Origin: Asticcacaulis sp. YBE204
GTDB taxonomy: Bacteria; Pseudomonadota; Alphaproteobacteria; Caulobacterales; Caulobacteraceae
NCBI RefSeq assembly: GCF_000495855.1
Contig: NZ_AWGF01000011.1
Location: 141,495 to 205,494, forward strand
Reading direction: 5' to 3'
DNA length: 64,000 nt
Part shown: piece after piece, positions 9,501-17,874 of the stretch
How the letters are laid out: each line of letters starts with the position of its first letter
Position numbering within the stretch: the first letter of the stretch is position 1
Translations under genes and position numbers: made by a program
Notes under the pieces: generated by a model
Seen by the model: the letters and a program-made list of their open reading frames with translations, nothing else
Told to the model about the DNA's origin: nothing
The model's database searches: none

Positions 9501-10289
9501 CTTGTTCGGCGAGTTGTCGAAATCGACCGCACGCGCGTAACCGGCGTTATTGGAGGTCACGACCTCCATGTTGTGACCATTGTTCTGAATCTTGCTGGTC
9601 GAAAGGCTCGCCAGAACGCCCAGACGGCCTTCGAAGAACTTGCGCGAACCAACGATATTGATGTCCGGGCGGTATTCCCGACCCAGGGTATTGCGGGTCG
9701 TGCCGATGCGCAGCGACAGGTAAGGCTTCTTGAAATCCAGACCGGTACGGGTTTGAATCCGGACCGAACCACCGATCGAACCTTCGGTCATGTCGGCGGT
9801 CGAGCCCTTGACGACATCGACGCTCTTGATCAGGTCGGACGGAAGTTCGCGCATGTCGGCGCCGCGACCGTCGCCGGTACCCGACGAGATGGCCAGACCG
9901 CCGGCGTTCTGAACACCGATACCGTCCAGTTCGACGCGAACCATATCCGCCGTGTTGCCGCGAATGGTGACACCCGAACCTTCACCGAACTCGTTACGGT
10001 CGACCGCCGTACCGGCGATGCGCGAAATAGCTTCGGAAATGTTGCGGTCCGGAAACGCGCCGACGTCGTCAGCGACGATCGAGTCGGTCGGGGTCTTGGC
10101 GCGTTTCTTACGCTCGTTGGCGGATTGTTGCGCGGCGCGGGCGCCGACGACGACGACTTCGGTCACTTCGTCGCCCTTGGCAGCGACCGGCGCGTCTTGC
10201 GCGAAGGCCGGGGCCGAAACGGCCAGCATGGCCAGGCCGGTGCCGGTCATCAGGTAACGGGCGAAAGCGCCCTTTTGCGATTTATGCAT
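6570..10289 (-). CDS. TonB-dependent outer-membrane receptor (Xanthomonas/Caulobacter class)
   Basis: 1239 residues from ATG 10289, chosen because GGAGGAATATTA precedes it; the start eleven codons upstream has no such site. Energised by TonB-ExbBD, such receptors bring large substrates across the outer membrane. Seen: Sec signal ending APAFAQ, a short TonB-box-like VTEVVVVGARAA, a plug domain with NISEAISRIAGTAVDR, VTIRGNTADMVRVELDGI and KGSTADMTEGSIGGSVRIQT, then a long barrel closing with YRLSYGGSRYMFGVTYRLQ, ending in the hydrophobic-aromatic strand expected for barrel insertion. Cysteine pairs in loops (for example CITPCG) suggest extracellular disulfides. Its place between two rhamnogalacturonan lyase genes argues for import of rhamnogalacturonan oligosaccharides (inference). 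Confidence 0.95.
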   Translation of the reverse strand: MHKSQKGAFARYLMTGTGLAMLAVSAPAFAQDAPVAAKGDEVTEVVVVGARAAQQSANERKKRAKTPTDSIVADDVGAFPDRNISEAISRIAGTAVDRNEFGEGSGVTIRGNTADMVRVELDGIGVQNAGGLAISSGTGDGRGADMRELPSDLIKSVDVVKGSTADMTEGSIGGSVRIQTRTGLDFKKPYLSLRIGTTRNTLGREYRPDINIVGSRKFFEGRLGVLASLSTSKIQNNGHNMEVVTSNNAGYARAVDFDNSPNKTFTFNPSTVTGPLATTPNLVSPAANGGAGINSLTPLEVVTLSANAKTKDECNAAFPLLTDAQLALIAGGTSNNNRVAAQNQRMYERITCLNQWNDYTPSLIRNFQNSNDDERVAADIRFDYRVNNNLSIYAKYGIANRHVDDQYRNRNLGGININTALTYNDTLTNGPNGTLYPSNSINYRTALANSGYYNYNTGYLTAPITIDINPVAGTAAANVSNYAFPTLGLVTNVDPASVKVDANHHVTAFSISDGSVGIDQISTNIISDSSYMQFGGEYKDGPLKIEFVFNRGEATYSRDDKRSSINAPYGKATLTVQPSGLWAYTLPTGFDENNAANYVVLSPAAAQNAVAASINNPAIPAYTAAQMPQFTPTFQVTYQPRMQESSETTAKFDLTYRLEDKLPFFTLFKTGYSKRENKAQYWGPGGYNVKEAVGTFGTTTYQAPIVVPTLNLRGFFRACQPTATSTVPCPYGYVANTNLSSKLTGTDTFTPAQLVALLGSVRTEPDSVFFDGYNGAGNLTNWYGIDIDKLWGQLGAAQNANLDCIKVCMGSDGNMYEQPVTLTNEATTAAYYMVEFEQQLPFGMEFSGNVGLRMVEVDTSATGVFVLNSIRKTATYNPATPAAAGGTVTYTFRQPVELDRKTRDWLPSYNANLWVIPDILVARYYTAKTVSRPPIARLVPAGTCSFDERNEGVIAVDGSDQDMTCTGTIGNPNLKPYTAKNSSVTVEWYPNKDTMLSLAYHKLDVKIGGPIAVAKTNGKLFEGSGLVDPQTGAPVSDLEFSYTQWENDVGYGRTGWEFTSKTAFTFLPWYARYTGADFNISTLASTEGTSVVDPNSGDQMRPVGESDYFANLSLWYDDGKTNARVSYQKRTEYFTCITPCGTANTVNNYPGSFGVTAARPVPYNPGQPRFQDETQYVDAKITHKFRPNIEFYLEGRNLTKQGTSTSGGDYNGFANGEKNLYRLSYGGSRYMFGVTYRLQ

Positions 10290-11070
10290 TAATATTCCTC
10301 CGAATGTCGCACGTAGCGACATGCCCCTTAGCGATGGCGTTAGTCCTTAGACTGTAACGAAGGAAAGCGACGGCGCGGCACCGGGCGGCACCTTCCGTAT
10401 GTCGGAGCCCATCAGTCATCCCGTAGCGGCGATCAGACCGCCAGCCATGCACCTTCGTCTGTGCGAAGTCGTGCGCTGGCCCTATTCGGAATGAACCTTT
10501 CGGTCCGGTTTTCACTCCCCTGCCAGGGTCCTGTTTTTGGTGGACCTCTGACCTAACAACCTGTTGGATGAGGTTGACCTTTGATTGACCGATAGTGATA
10601 AGTCAAGCCGCATTGTGATCATAATCGGGCATTCATCAGACAATATTGTAGGATTTGGCCTGAGAAGTTACCCAAAAACCACAATTTGCGTCCCTGAAGG
10701 GTAAAATCAGCCCGAAAATGTCACCACAGAAACTTTTGTAAAATTTTCAAATTGATATTTTCGTCCCGAAAATAGGGACAAAAAAAGCTATCACCTCAGG
10801 GAAATCGACACATTATCCTTTAAAAACATAATCTTAATAATAACCAAGTTCGGCGTGCAACAGATTGAATCTTCCGGAGAAAATTTCACTGCAAGGCCAC
10901 CCATTACCATTCTGACACAGAATGTCCCGACAAATGAGCATACTAAATATTTGTAATATATAAATAAAATAAGCAAGACTTTTCAAGTTCTTGCATTATT
11001 GCCGCTCGAATACAGCCATGTGTGTCGCGTGCGAAAAGATATGTTTTAGATGACAAATAAGTCGGACAAA

Positions 11071-11082
11071 GTTAGCGCTAAC
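11071..11082. promoter_or_regulatory. GTTAGCGCTAAC palindrome, candidate operator of the PL11 gene
   Basis: Perfect 12-bp palindrome about 140 nt before the lyase start, just upstream of a possible promoter. It shares the TAGCGCTA core with the site before the PL26 gene and resembles a LacI/GalR-family operator. Confidence 0.6.
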
Positions 11083-11099
11083 AATGCAAAATCGATCAC

Positions 11100-11111
11100 A
11101 TTTGATCAAAT
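11100..11111. promoter_or_regulatory. ATTTGATCAAAT palindrome
   Basis: Perfect 12-bp palindrome directly before the possible -35 element TTGTAC of the PL11 gene. TTTGATC also follows the TAGCGCTA core in front of the PL26 gene, so both lyase promoters may share two kinds of site. Confidence 0.4.
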
Positions 11112-11218
11112 CTTGTACAAAATTACCCAATCATGAGATAAATAGCGACAGGTAACACGGCCTCCCGCGTAGAACCGCCTGAATGTGGACCACAGGGATG
11201 CCGCACGGAGGATATATA

Positions 11219-13186
11219 ATGACATCGTTGAAATACCATCTGCGCTCGGGCGCAGGTGCGCTGGCCGTTGCAGGCCTGATGGTGCTGGCCCTGCCTGCCG
11301 CAGCGCAAACGACTTCCATGAAGGTCGAGTATCTCGACCGCGGCGCGGTGGCCGTGACCGGCGATAAGGGCGTACTGGTCAGCTGGCGGTCGCTGACGAC
11401 CGACGACGCGAAACTCGCTTTTAATGTCTATCGCGACGGCAAGAAGCTCAATGCTCAGCCGATCGGCGACCGCACGAACTTCGCCGACGAAACGGGTACG
11501 GCCAAAAATGCCTACGAAGTCCGCGAAGTGACGGGCGGCAAGGAAGGCGCGAAGTCGAAAGCCCTGATCATCGACGGCTTCCTGAGCATCCCGCTCAACA
11601 AGCCCGCCGACGGCACGACGCCGGACGGCAAGGTCTATGGCTATACCGCCAACGACGCCTCGGTCGCCGATCTCGACGGCGACGGGCAGTACGAAGTCAT
11701 CCTCAAATGGGAGCCGACCAACGCCAAGGACAACAGTCAGGGCGGCTATACCGGCCTTGTCTATCTCGACGCCTACAAGCTGAACGGCAAGCAGTTGTGG
11801 CGCATCAATCTGGGCCGCAATATCCGCGCCGGCGCCCACTACACGCAGTTTCAGGTCGAAGACTATGACGGCGACGGCAAGGCCGAGCTGATCGTCAAGA
11901 CCGCCGACGGCACGACCGACGCCAAGGGCAAGATCATCGGCGACGCCAAGGCCAACTGGGTCTCGGACGGCGGCGAAATCGCCCAGAACGACAAGACCGG
12001 TTCGGTGGTCGCCGCCGACGGCAAGCTGATGGCGCAGATGCAGGGCCGCGTCCTCAAGGGACCGGAATATCTCAGCCTGTTCGACGGCGCGACCGGTGCC
12101 GTGCTCGACACCATCAAATACCCCTCGCCGCGCGGCCCCAACGGCGACGATCCGACCGACGACGAGGCCAAGGCGCGCTGGGGCGATGCCTACGGCAACC
12201 GTTCGGATCGCTATCTGGCCGGGACGGCATGGCTGGACGGCGTCCATCCGTCGGCGGTCTTTGCGCGCGGCTACTATGCCCGCACGACCATCGCTGCGGT
12301 CGACGTGAAGGGCCGCAAGCTGGTCAATCGCTGGTATTTCGACTCGAAGGAAAACGGCCTCGACGAGAAATATTCCGGTCAGGGCAACCACCAGTTCAGC
12401 GTTGCCGACGTCGATGGCGACGGCAAGCACGAGATCCTCTACGGCGCCATGGCCATCGACGACAACGGCAAGCCGCTGTGGAGCACGGGCATGGGCCACG
12501 GCGACGCCATGCACGTCTCCGATCTCGATCCCAACCGTCCCGGCCTCGAAAAGTGGGGCGTCCATGAAAACATGAAGATGTCGGGCAATACCGGTGCGGC
12601 GCTGCTCGATGCCGGCACCGGCGAGGTCATCTTCAAGATACCCGCCGACAAGGACACGGGCCGCGGCGCGGCGGGCGACATCGACCCGCGCTTCCCCGGC
12701 GCGGAGTTCTGGGGCTCGAACAGCGGCAACCTCTTCGACGTCAAGGGCAATGTCATTTCCGACAAGCGCCCGCGTCAGATGAACTTCATGATCTGGTGGG
12801 ACGGCGATCTTCTGCGCGAACTGCTCGACGGCAACAAGGTGTCGAAGTGGGACTGGGAAAAGAGCGACGCGACCGTCCTGCTCAATGCCGAAGGCGCGAC
12901 GTCGAACAACGGCACCAAGTCGACCCCGGCCCTGTCGGCGGACCTGTTCGGCGACTGGCGCGAAGAAGTCATGCTGCGCAGCACGGATAACCTGACCCTG
13001 CGTATCTATTCGACCAACATCCCGACCCAGTACAAGTTGATCACCCTGATGCAGGACCCGCAATACCGCGCGGCGATCGCCTGGCAGAACACCGCCTATA
13101 ATCAGCCGCCGTGGCCGTCCTACTTCATCGGCGACCAGATGAAGGCCCCGCCGAAACCCAATGTCACGGTCATCAGGAAGCCCTGA
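11219..13186 (+). CDS. Rhamnogalacturonan lyase, PL11 family
   Basis: 655 residues; ATG at 11219 follows GGAGGATATATA. PL11 enzymes such as Bacillus YesW (endo) and YesX (exo) cleave rhamnogalacturonan I by beta-elimination in an eight-bladed propeller with many calcium sites. Seen: Sec signal (LALPAAAQ), an N-terminal domain with KGVLVSWRSLTTDDAKLAFNVYRDG, the calcium loops DLDGDGQYEVILKW, DYDGDGKAELIVK and DVDGDGKHEILYG, GQGNHQFSVADVDGDG, and a C-terminal block DLFGDWREEVMLRS that is highly typical. Likely periplasmic or outer-membrane facing. It pairs functionally with the PL26 enzyme and the receptor. Endo or exo action cannot be told from sequence alone. Confidence 0.96.
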   Translation: MTSLKYHLRSGAGALAVAGLMVLALPAAAQTTSMKVEYLDRGAVAVTGDKGVLVSWRSLTTDDAKLAFNVYRDGKKLNAQPIGDRTNFADETGTAKNAYEVREVTGGKEGAKSKALIIDGFLSIPLNKPADGTTPDGKVYGYTANDASVADLDGDGQYEVILKWEPTNAKDNSQGGYTGLVYLDAYKLNGKQLWRINLGRNIRAGAHYTQFQVEDYDGDGKAELIVKTADGTTDAKGKIIGDAKANWVSDGGEIAQNDKTGSVVAADGKLMAQMQGRVLKGPEYLSLFDGATGAVLDTIKYPSPRGPNGDDPTDDEAKARWGDAYGNRSDRYLAGTAWLDGVHPSAVFARGYYARTTIAAVDVKGRKLVNRWYFDSKENGLDEKYSGQGNHQFSVADVDGDGKHEILYGAMAIDDNGKPLWSTGMGHGDAMHVSDLDPNRPGLEKWGVHENMKMSGNTGAALLDAGTGEVIFKIPADKDTGRGAAGDIDPRFPGAEFWGSNSGNLFDVKGNVISDKRPRQMNFMIWWDGDLLRELLDGNKVSKWDWEKSDATVLLNAEGATSNNGTKSTPALSADLFGDWREEVMLRSTDNLTLRIYSTNIPTQYKLITLMQDPQYRAAIAWQNTAYNQPPWPSYFIGDQMKAPPKPNVTVIRKP

Positions 13187-13194
13187 TAAATATC

Positions 13195-13227
13195 ACCCTC
13201 CGGAGCCGGGCTCCGGAGGGTTTTTTA
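13195..13227 (+). terminator. Terminator after the PL11 lyase gene
   Basis: ACCCTCCGGAGCC pairs with GGCTCCGGAGGGT across 13195-13221, then TTTTTT. It closes the lyase transcript 9 nt after its stop. Confidence 0.92.
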
Positions 13228-13409
13228 TAACGAAACGTTCCGGAGAAAAACGTACAACCTGCGGAGTCATAAGCAAAAAATACGCTCGATCAAATTTATG
13301 TGCTTTCAAATCCGCTTTGAATCCCTATAGATTCACGATTAAGTTGCGTTTCTGGCTGTATCATACCGTTCAGGTATCGACGTTACCAACTTCAGGATGA
13401 GGACAGAAC

Positions 13410-14132
13410 GTGCAGAAATATCAGATCAGGGGAATGACGGAAATGGACCCGGCCGAGGAGTTCAAGGACTTTGCCTATATCGTATCGCACGATCTGGCGG
13501 GCCCCGTGCGCTCCCTCGTCGAGTTCTCGCGCTTGCTGGTCGAACAGGCCCCCGTGCCGCAAACGGATGAGGCCAAGACCAACCTGTCGATGGTGCTCGA
13601 AAGCGGCGAAAAGCTTCAGGAAATATTGCAGGGTCTTTTGCAGTTTTCGCGCCTGAACACCGTGCCGCGCCTGACGCAGAAGGTCGATCTGGAAGAGGTC
13701 GTCGCTCGCGTTCACATGAACCGGCAGGAAGATCTCGACATGATCAAGGCGACGCTCAACCATACGCGTCTGCCGGAGGTCACCGGCGATCCCAACCGCC
13801 TTTATCAGCTCGTCTATATGCTGGTCGACAACGCCATCAAGTTCCGCAGCCACGAGCGCCCGCTGACCATCGATATCGCCTGCGAAGACACCGAGCGCGA
13901 CTACTGGCTCTCGATCGCCGACAACGGCCTCGGCGTCGATCCGATGTTCTATGACGACGTGTTCCGCCCCCTGCGCAAACTGCACACGGATGACATCTAT
14001 GACGGTCCCGGCATGGGCCTGACTCTCGCGCGCAAGATCGTCATCATGCACGGCGGTCAGATCGGTATCGGCTCGTCGGAAACCGGCACGGTGATCTCGT
14101 TCAGCCTGCCTAAAAAGAGCGTGGCGGCGTAA
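13410..14132 (+). CDS. Sensorless histidine kinase (HisKA plus HATPase)
   Basis: 240 residues from GTG 13410; ATG at 13443 (MDPAEE) behind AGGGGA is a good alternative. The protein is only the kinase core: dimerisation and phosphoacceptor helix with FAYIVSHDLAGPVRSLVEF (His about residue 27), then N-box LVDNAIKFR, G1 DNGLGVD and G2 GPGMGLTLARKIV. No input domain, signal peptide or membrane segment. The SHDLxxPVR type resembles kinases that work with Rcp1-like response regulators, and such a regulator is encoded convergently at 14159-14623, so cross-talk with it is plausible. Confidence 0.88.
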   Translation: MQKYQIRGMTEMDPAEEFKDFAYIVSHDLAGPVRSLVEFSRLLVEQAPVPQTDEAKTNLSMVLESGEKLQEILQGLLQFSRLNTVPRLTQKVDLEEVVARVHMNRQEDLDMIKATLNHTRLPEVTGDPNRLYQLVYMLVDNAIKFRSHERPLTIDIACEDTERDYWLSIADNGLGVDPMFYDDVFRPLRKLHTDDIYDGPGMGLTLARKIVIMHGGQIGIGSSETGTVISFSLPKKSVAA

Positions 14133-14158
14133 AGTAACAGGATTTTACATCCATTCCG

Positions 14159-14623
14159 TCAGGTCTGACGGCCAGCGAAACGGTCCGGCCCGCCCAGGAT
14201 CGCCATGTCGAAAAAAAAATCGGTCACCGCGCTGACGAAGCGTTTGAATTGTTCGAGGCTGCCCGGCTTGATGACATAGCCCGAGGCGTGCAGCCCGTAG
14301 CTGACCGTCACGTCGCGCTCGGCCCCCGACGACGACAGGATGATCACCGGAATATGTTTCAGCGCCGCATCGGCCTTGATCCGGGTCAGGACGTCGGTGC
14401 CGCTCATCTTGGGCAGGTTGAGGTCAAGCAGGATCAGGTCCGGCAAGGGCGTATCGGCGTATTCGCCTTCACGGCTCAGCATGGCCAGCGCCTTTTCACC
14501 GGTATCGGCGACCGTCAGGTTCGACTCCAGCTCGGCGGCCTTGAAGGCGCGCGCCGCCAGAATCGCGTCGCCGCGATTGTCATCGACCACCAGTATTTCC
14601 GCCGGACGGTTTAAACGGGTCAT
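14159..14623 (-). CDS. Single-domain response regulator (Rcp1-like)
   Basis: 154 residues from ATG 14623; longer in-frame extensions upstream are noise from the kinase gene. It is a receiver domain only, without DNA-binding output: ILVVDDNRGDAILAARAF with the acidic pair, phospho-acceptor Asp in DLILLDLNLPKMSG, IPVIILSSSG with the switch Ser, and YVIKPGSLEQF with the invariant Lys. The DNxxD pattern is typical of Rcp1-type regulators. ATG overlaps the TGA of the upstream kinase gene (ATGA), so translation is coupled and the kinase is the likely partner. Confidence 0.92.
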   Translation of the reverse strand: MTRLNRPAEILVVDDNRGDAILAARAFKAAELESNLTVADTGEKALAMLSREGEYADTPLPDLILLDLNLPKMSGTDVLTRIKADAALKHIPVIILSSSGAERDVTVSYGLHASGYVIKPGSLEQFKRFVSAVTDFFFDMAILGGPDRFAGRQT

Positions 14624-16071
14624 GGGTTTACCTCTGGAGCGGTTCTTATAAGGGATTTCGACAAGGTGAAATAGAAGCGGCTGCCATCGCCGGGCGCCGA
14701 GTCGAGCCACATGCGCCCGTCGTGATTTTCGACGATCCGTCGACAGATGGCCAGCCCCAGCCCGGTGCCCTGCACCTGATCCCACTGCTGGAGGCGGCGA
14801 AACGGCTCGAACACATGCTGGTGAAAGGCGCCGTCGATACCGACGCCATTGTCGGCGACGCAAAAGCGCCACTGCGTCCCGTCGTCGCGCGCCGAGACCA
14901 CCACGTGCGGCACATTGTCGGCAGGCTGATACTTGATGGCGTTGGCGATCAGGTTCTGGAACAGACGCAGCAACTGCACGGCGTTACCGTGGACGCGCGG
15001 CATCGGGTCGATGCGCACCACCGCCTTCGATTCGCGGATCATTTCACCCAGATTTTCACGCACGTGACTCAGCTGATCATAAAGGTCGATCTCGGCATAG
15101 GTCAGGCCTTCGCGCCCCAGCCGCGCATATTGCAGCAGATCGCGGATCATGGCCTGCAACCGTTCGGCGGAACCGGCCAAGATATCGAGATATTCCTTCG
15201 CGTCGGCATCCAGCCTATCGGCGTAGTCGTCGCGGATGATCTCGCTGAAATTGGCGATCATGCGCACCGGCTCCTGCATGTCGTGCGAGGCGACATAGGC
15301 GAAACGTTCCAGCTCGGTATTGGAATCGATCAGCTTTTCCAGCAGGCTGTCGCGACGATCGGCCTCGGCCCGGACCTCGGTCATGTCGCGCACGATACCG
15401 CAGAACCCGATCGCGTCGTCGAGCGTGAACTGGCGAAACGAGAGGTCCATCGGAAAGACGCTCCCATCCTTGCGCCGGCCCTGCGCGGGTTCCGGCCCGT
15501 CGCCTGCCGAGGTCCGCTGGTCCTGCGTGGTCTCGAAATAGCGGATCGCGCCGTCGTGGCCGGAATGATAGGGCTCCGGCAGCAGCACCTTCATGTGCCG
15601 CCCGATGACATCGGCCGCTGCATAGCCGAACATGGCCTCGCAGGCCGGATTGAAACTGTCGATCACGCCATGCGCATTCAGCGTCATCAGGCCGTCGGAG
15701 GCGTGGTCGAATACCGCTTCGGCGCGGGTGCGGGCGGCGCGCGCCCGACCTTCGGCCGCTTTGCGGGCGGTGGCATCGCATAGGATCAAGGCATAGCGCC
15801 GGGCGCCCTCATCTTCATAAAGGGAAACGCTCAGATCGAAGGGTAAAAGCCGCCCCGACCGGTGACGACCGGTCAATTCGCCACGCGAAAACAGTTCCGG
15901 ATCAAAGCTTTCGGTCAGCAATACGTGGAACGGATGGCCATGCAATTCCGCCGGATCGTAACCGAACAATCGACCTGCGGACGGATTGGCGTAGAGGATC
16001 ATGCCTCCGGTATCGAGGGTCACAAAACCATCGGGTGCCGCGTCGAAAAGAACCTTTACATCCACCGCCAT
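14620..16071 (-). CDS. PAS-PAS histidine kinase
   Basis: 483 residues from ATG 16071; a GTG ten codons upstream lacks a ribosome site. Two PAS domains: residues about 5-110 (FDAAPDGFVTLDTGGMILYANPSAGRLFGY) and 120-250 (GVIDSFNPACEAMFGYAAADVIGRHMKVLLPEPY, with DGSVFPMDLSF and a closing GIVRDMTE). A short coiled linker leads to the phosphoacceptor block FAYVASHDMQEPVRMIANF and the ATPase with LIANAIKY, DNGVGID and GTGLGLAICRRIV. No membrane segments, so it is a cytosolic sensor; the PAS ligand cannot be told. It forms a coupled pair with the response regulator after it. Confidence 0.93.
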   Translation of the reverse strand: MAVDVKVLFDAAPDGFVTLDTGGMILYANPSAGRLFGYDPAELHGHPFHVLLTESFDPELFSRGELTGRHRSGRLLPFDLSVSLYEDEGARRYALILCDATARKAAEGRARAARTRAEAVFDHASDGLMTLNAHGVIDSFNPACEAMFGYAAADVIGRHMKVLLPEPYHSGHDGAIRYFETTQDQRTSAGDGPEPAQGRRKDGSVFPMDLSFRQFTLDDAIGFCGIVRDMTEVRAEADRRDSLLEKLIDSNTELERFAYVASHDMQEPVRMIANFSEIIRDDYADRLDADAKEYLDILAGSAERLQAMIRDLLQYARLGREGLTYAEIDLYDQLSHVRENLGEMIRESKAVVRIDPMPRVHGNAVQLLRLFQNLIANAIKYQPADNVPHVVVSARDDGTQWRFCVADNGVGIDGAFHQHVFEPFRRLQQWDQVQGTGLGLAICRRIVENHDGRMWLDSAPGDGSRFYFTLSKSLIRTAPEVNP

Positions 16072-16323
16072 ACGGGCAGTTTTCCTCACGCTCAAAACCA
16101 CAGATGCAACGCTTGGGCAATCGCCGACGAAAATCGCCGACGAAAATCGCCAACTTGGGGCACACCAGCACTATACGCCCTTAAGGCGAGATTCAGTCTC
16201 ACAATTGCGGCAATGGCGTGTGAAATCAAGAGGGGTTAACCCGCAAGCTTTCACAGAGGGTGTCCTGTCTCGGCTTGACGACCGTTCCGACCTCTGAAAT
16301 CGTTGCCTTTTACGGAGGGTAAG

Positions 16324-17550
16324 ATGCAGTTGCCGACAGACCAGAACGCGACCTTCGATCCGTTGAGCACGGCCTTTGCCCGCGATCCCTACCCCGACTA
16401 TGCTGCGCTGCGCGCCACGGGCCAACCGGTCTTTTACGCGCCCTTCGATATCTGGCTCTTCTCGCGCCATACCGACGTGCAGGCCGCCGCCTTGAATCCG
16501 CTCAGTTTGCGCTCGCTCGACCATCTGATGACCGCCCGTGAAATGGCCGAGGAACGCCGCGCCCAGAACTGGCACGACATGCCGTTCCATTCGCGCTTCG
16601 TGCAGTTTTCCATGCTCAATGCCGACGGCGAGGTGCATCAGCGCCTGCGCAAGCTGGTCTTTCGCGAGTTCACGCCGGGCCAGATCGAACGGCTGAAAAG
16701 CGGCGTCGAATCCTATGTCGGCGGGCTGTTCGACCGCTTGGGCAAGCGCTTCGACTTTATCGAAGACCTGTGCGCCCACGTGCCGGGGCTGGCCATCGGG
16801 CGCTTCCTCGGCGTGCCGGACGAGGATTGCCACGCCCTGCGCCAGTGGTCCGAAGACATAGTGCAGTATTTCGATATCGACCGCACGGACGAACGAAAAG
16901 TCTTGGCCGAACGGACAACGAAGACCTTCTACGACTATCTGTCCGACCTGTCGAACCACCGCCGGAAACACCCTAAGGACGATCTGATCTCGCGTCTGAT
17001 TACCCGCTGGGACGCCGGTGACCTGACCGAGGACGAATACGTCTCGACCTGTATGCTGATCCTGATGGCAGGACACGGCTCAACGATTGACGCGCTCGGC
17101 AACGGTCTGAACGCCTTACTGCGTTTCCCCGACCAGATGGCCCGTCTGCGGAATAATCCACAGTTGATGCCGACCGCCATACAGGAGATGTTTCGCTACG
17201 ACGCGCCCCTGCCCTTCTTTCATCGCTATGCCTCAGACGACATGACCGTCAACGGCTGGGACATCCCCAAAGGCACGAAGATCGGCCTGCTCTATGCCTC
17301 GGCCAACCGCGATCCGGAAGCATTCCTCGACGCCGACCGCTTCGATATCGGTCGCGCACCGAACCGGCATCTGGCCTTCGCCGCCGGACCGCATTTCTGC
17401 CTCGGCAATCATCTGGCGCGGATGAATATGGAGGCGGTCTTTTCGCAACTCCTCATCCGCTTCGGCCATATAGACATGACCGCAGAGCCCGAATTCAAAT
17501 CCGGCCTGTCGTTGCGCGGGCCGAAATCTTTGCATATCGCAGTTCGTTAA
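16324..17550 (+). CDS. Cytochrome P450
   Basis: 408 residues from ATG 16324, behind GGAGGGTAAG; the TTG at 16303 is inside the ribosome site region. Bacterial soluble P450. Seen: ExxR motif in EMFRYDAPLPFFHRY, haem-binding FAAGPHFCLGNHLAR with the Cys ligand, and substrate-region LNADGEVHQRLRKLV (C-helix H and R). The I-helix reads LMAGHGSTIDALG: the usual acid-threonine pair (AGxE/DTT) is replaced by G-S-T, so the acid is missing. That residue helps proton delivery, so chemistry may differ. No ferredoxin or reductase gene is adjacent and the substrate is unknown. Confidence 0.95.
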   Translation: MQLPTDQNATFDPLSTAFARDPYPDYAALRATGQPVFYAPFDIWLFSRHTDVQAAALNPLSLRSLDHLMTAREMAEERRAQNWHDMPFHSRFVQFSMLNADGEVHQRLRKLVFREFTPGQIERLKSGVESYVGGLFDRLGKRFDFIEDLCAHVPGLAIGRFLGVPDEDCHALRQWSEDIVQYFDIDRTDERKVLAERTTKTFYDYLSDLSNHRRKHPKDDLISRLITRWDAGDLTEDEYVSTCMLILMAGHGSTIDALGNGLNALLRFPDQMARLRNNPQLMPTAIQEMFRYDAPLPFFHRYASDDMTVNGWDIPKGTKIGLLYASANRDPEAFLDADRFDIGRAPNRHLAFAAGPHFCLGNHLARMNMEAVFSQLLIRFGHIDMTAEPEFKSGLSLRGPKSLHIAVR

Positions 17551-17584
17551 TCTTTCATTAACCCTAAGCGTTCACCGTTTGTGC

Positions 17585-17806
17585 ATGCGTAAATCCCGTT
17601 CCCTCGGCCTCAGGCTCTACGACCGTGCCCTTGTTGAAATCCTCGGTCAGGTGCGTCCGCAAACGGCTGAGCGCGATCAGGCGACCGGCACCTATCGCAT
17701 CGGTAATTTCGACTATCATGAAAACGGTATAGCCCTGCCGTGCAAACCTCCGGCCCCGCCGGTCCTGCTGGTCTATTCGACCGGCTGCACTTTGGTCAGA
17801 GGCTAA
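17585..17806 (+). CDS. Small hypothetical protein (doubtful)
   Basis: 73 residues from ATG 17585 to TAA 17804-17806. Basic N-terminus, a middle part RLYDRALVEILGQVRP and a proline-rich tail ending STGCTLVRG. No ribosome site is visible and I recognise no family. It lies in the 324-bp gap between the P450 and TPR genes, and the opposite strand is open over much the same stretch, so it may not be real. Confidence 0.25.
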   Translation: MRKSRSLGLRLYDRALVEILGQVRPQTAERDQATGTYRIGNFDYHENGIALPCKPPAPPVLLVYSTGCTLVRG

Positions 17807-17874
17807 AAAAACGCGGCTGACAAACCGGCGATGGCGGCCTATCTTCAACCGGAACGATCCGGAGGGGGAACATC

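Larger units (their letters stand above)
10290..11218. other. Divergent regulatory region, no gene seen
   Basis: 929 bp between the leftward receptor gene and the rightward PL11 lyase gene. The right two thirds are AT-rich compared with the rest. Seen: the palindromes at 11071-11082 and 11100-11111, an inverted pair GCAAGA/TCTTGC at 10973-10994, and a possible promoter TTGTAC, 17 nt, AGATAA at 11113-11141. No reading frame with protein-like content was found. The size fits a region receiving regulators for both directions. Confidence 0.7.

Noticed and set aside
10723..10790. GTCCC/GGGAC hairpin with A run, as a terminator
   Set aside because: The T run would precede the stem on the minus strand and is absent on the plus strand, so it cannot act as a normal terminator.
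11123..13063. 646-codon open frame opposite the PL11 lyase
   Set aside because: Shadow of the lyase gene; composition is His/Arg/Val rich without recognisable domains.
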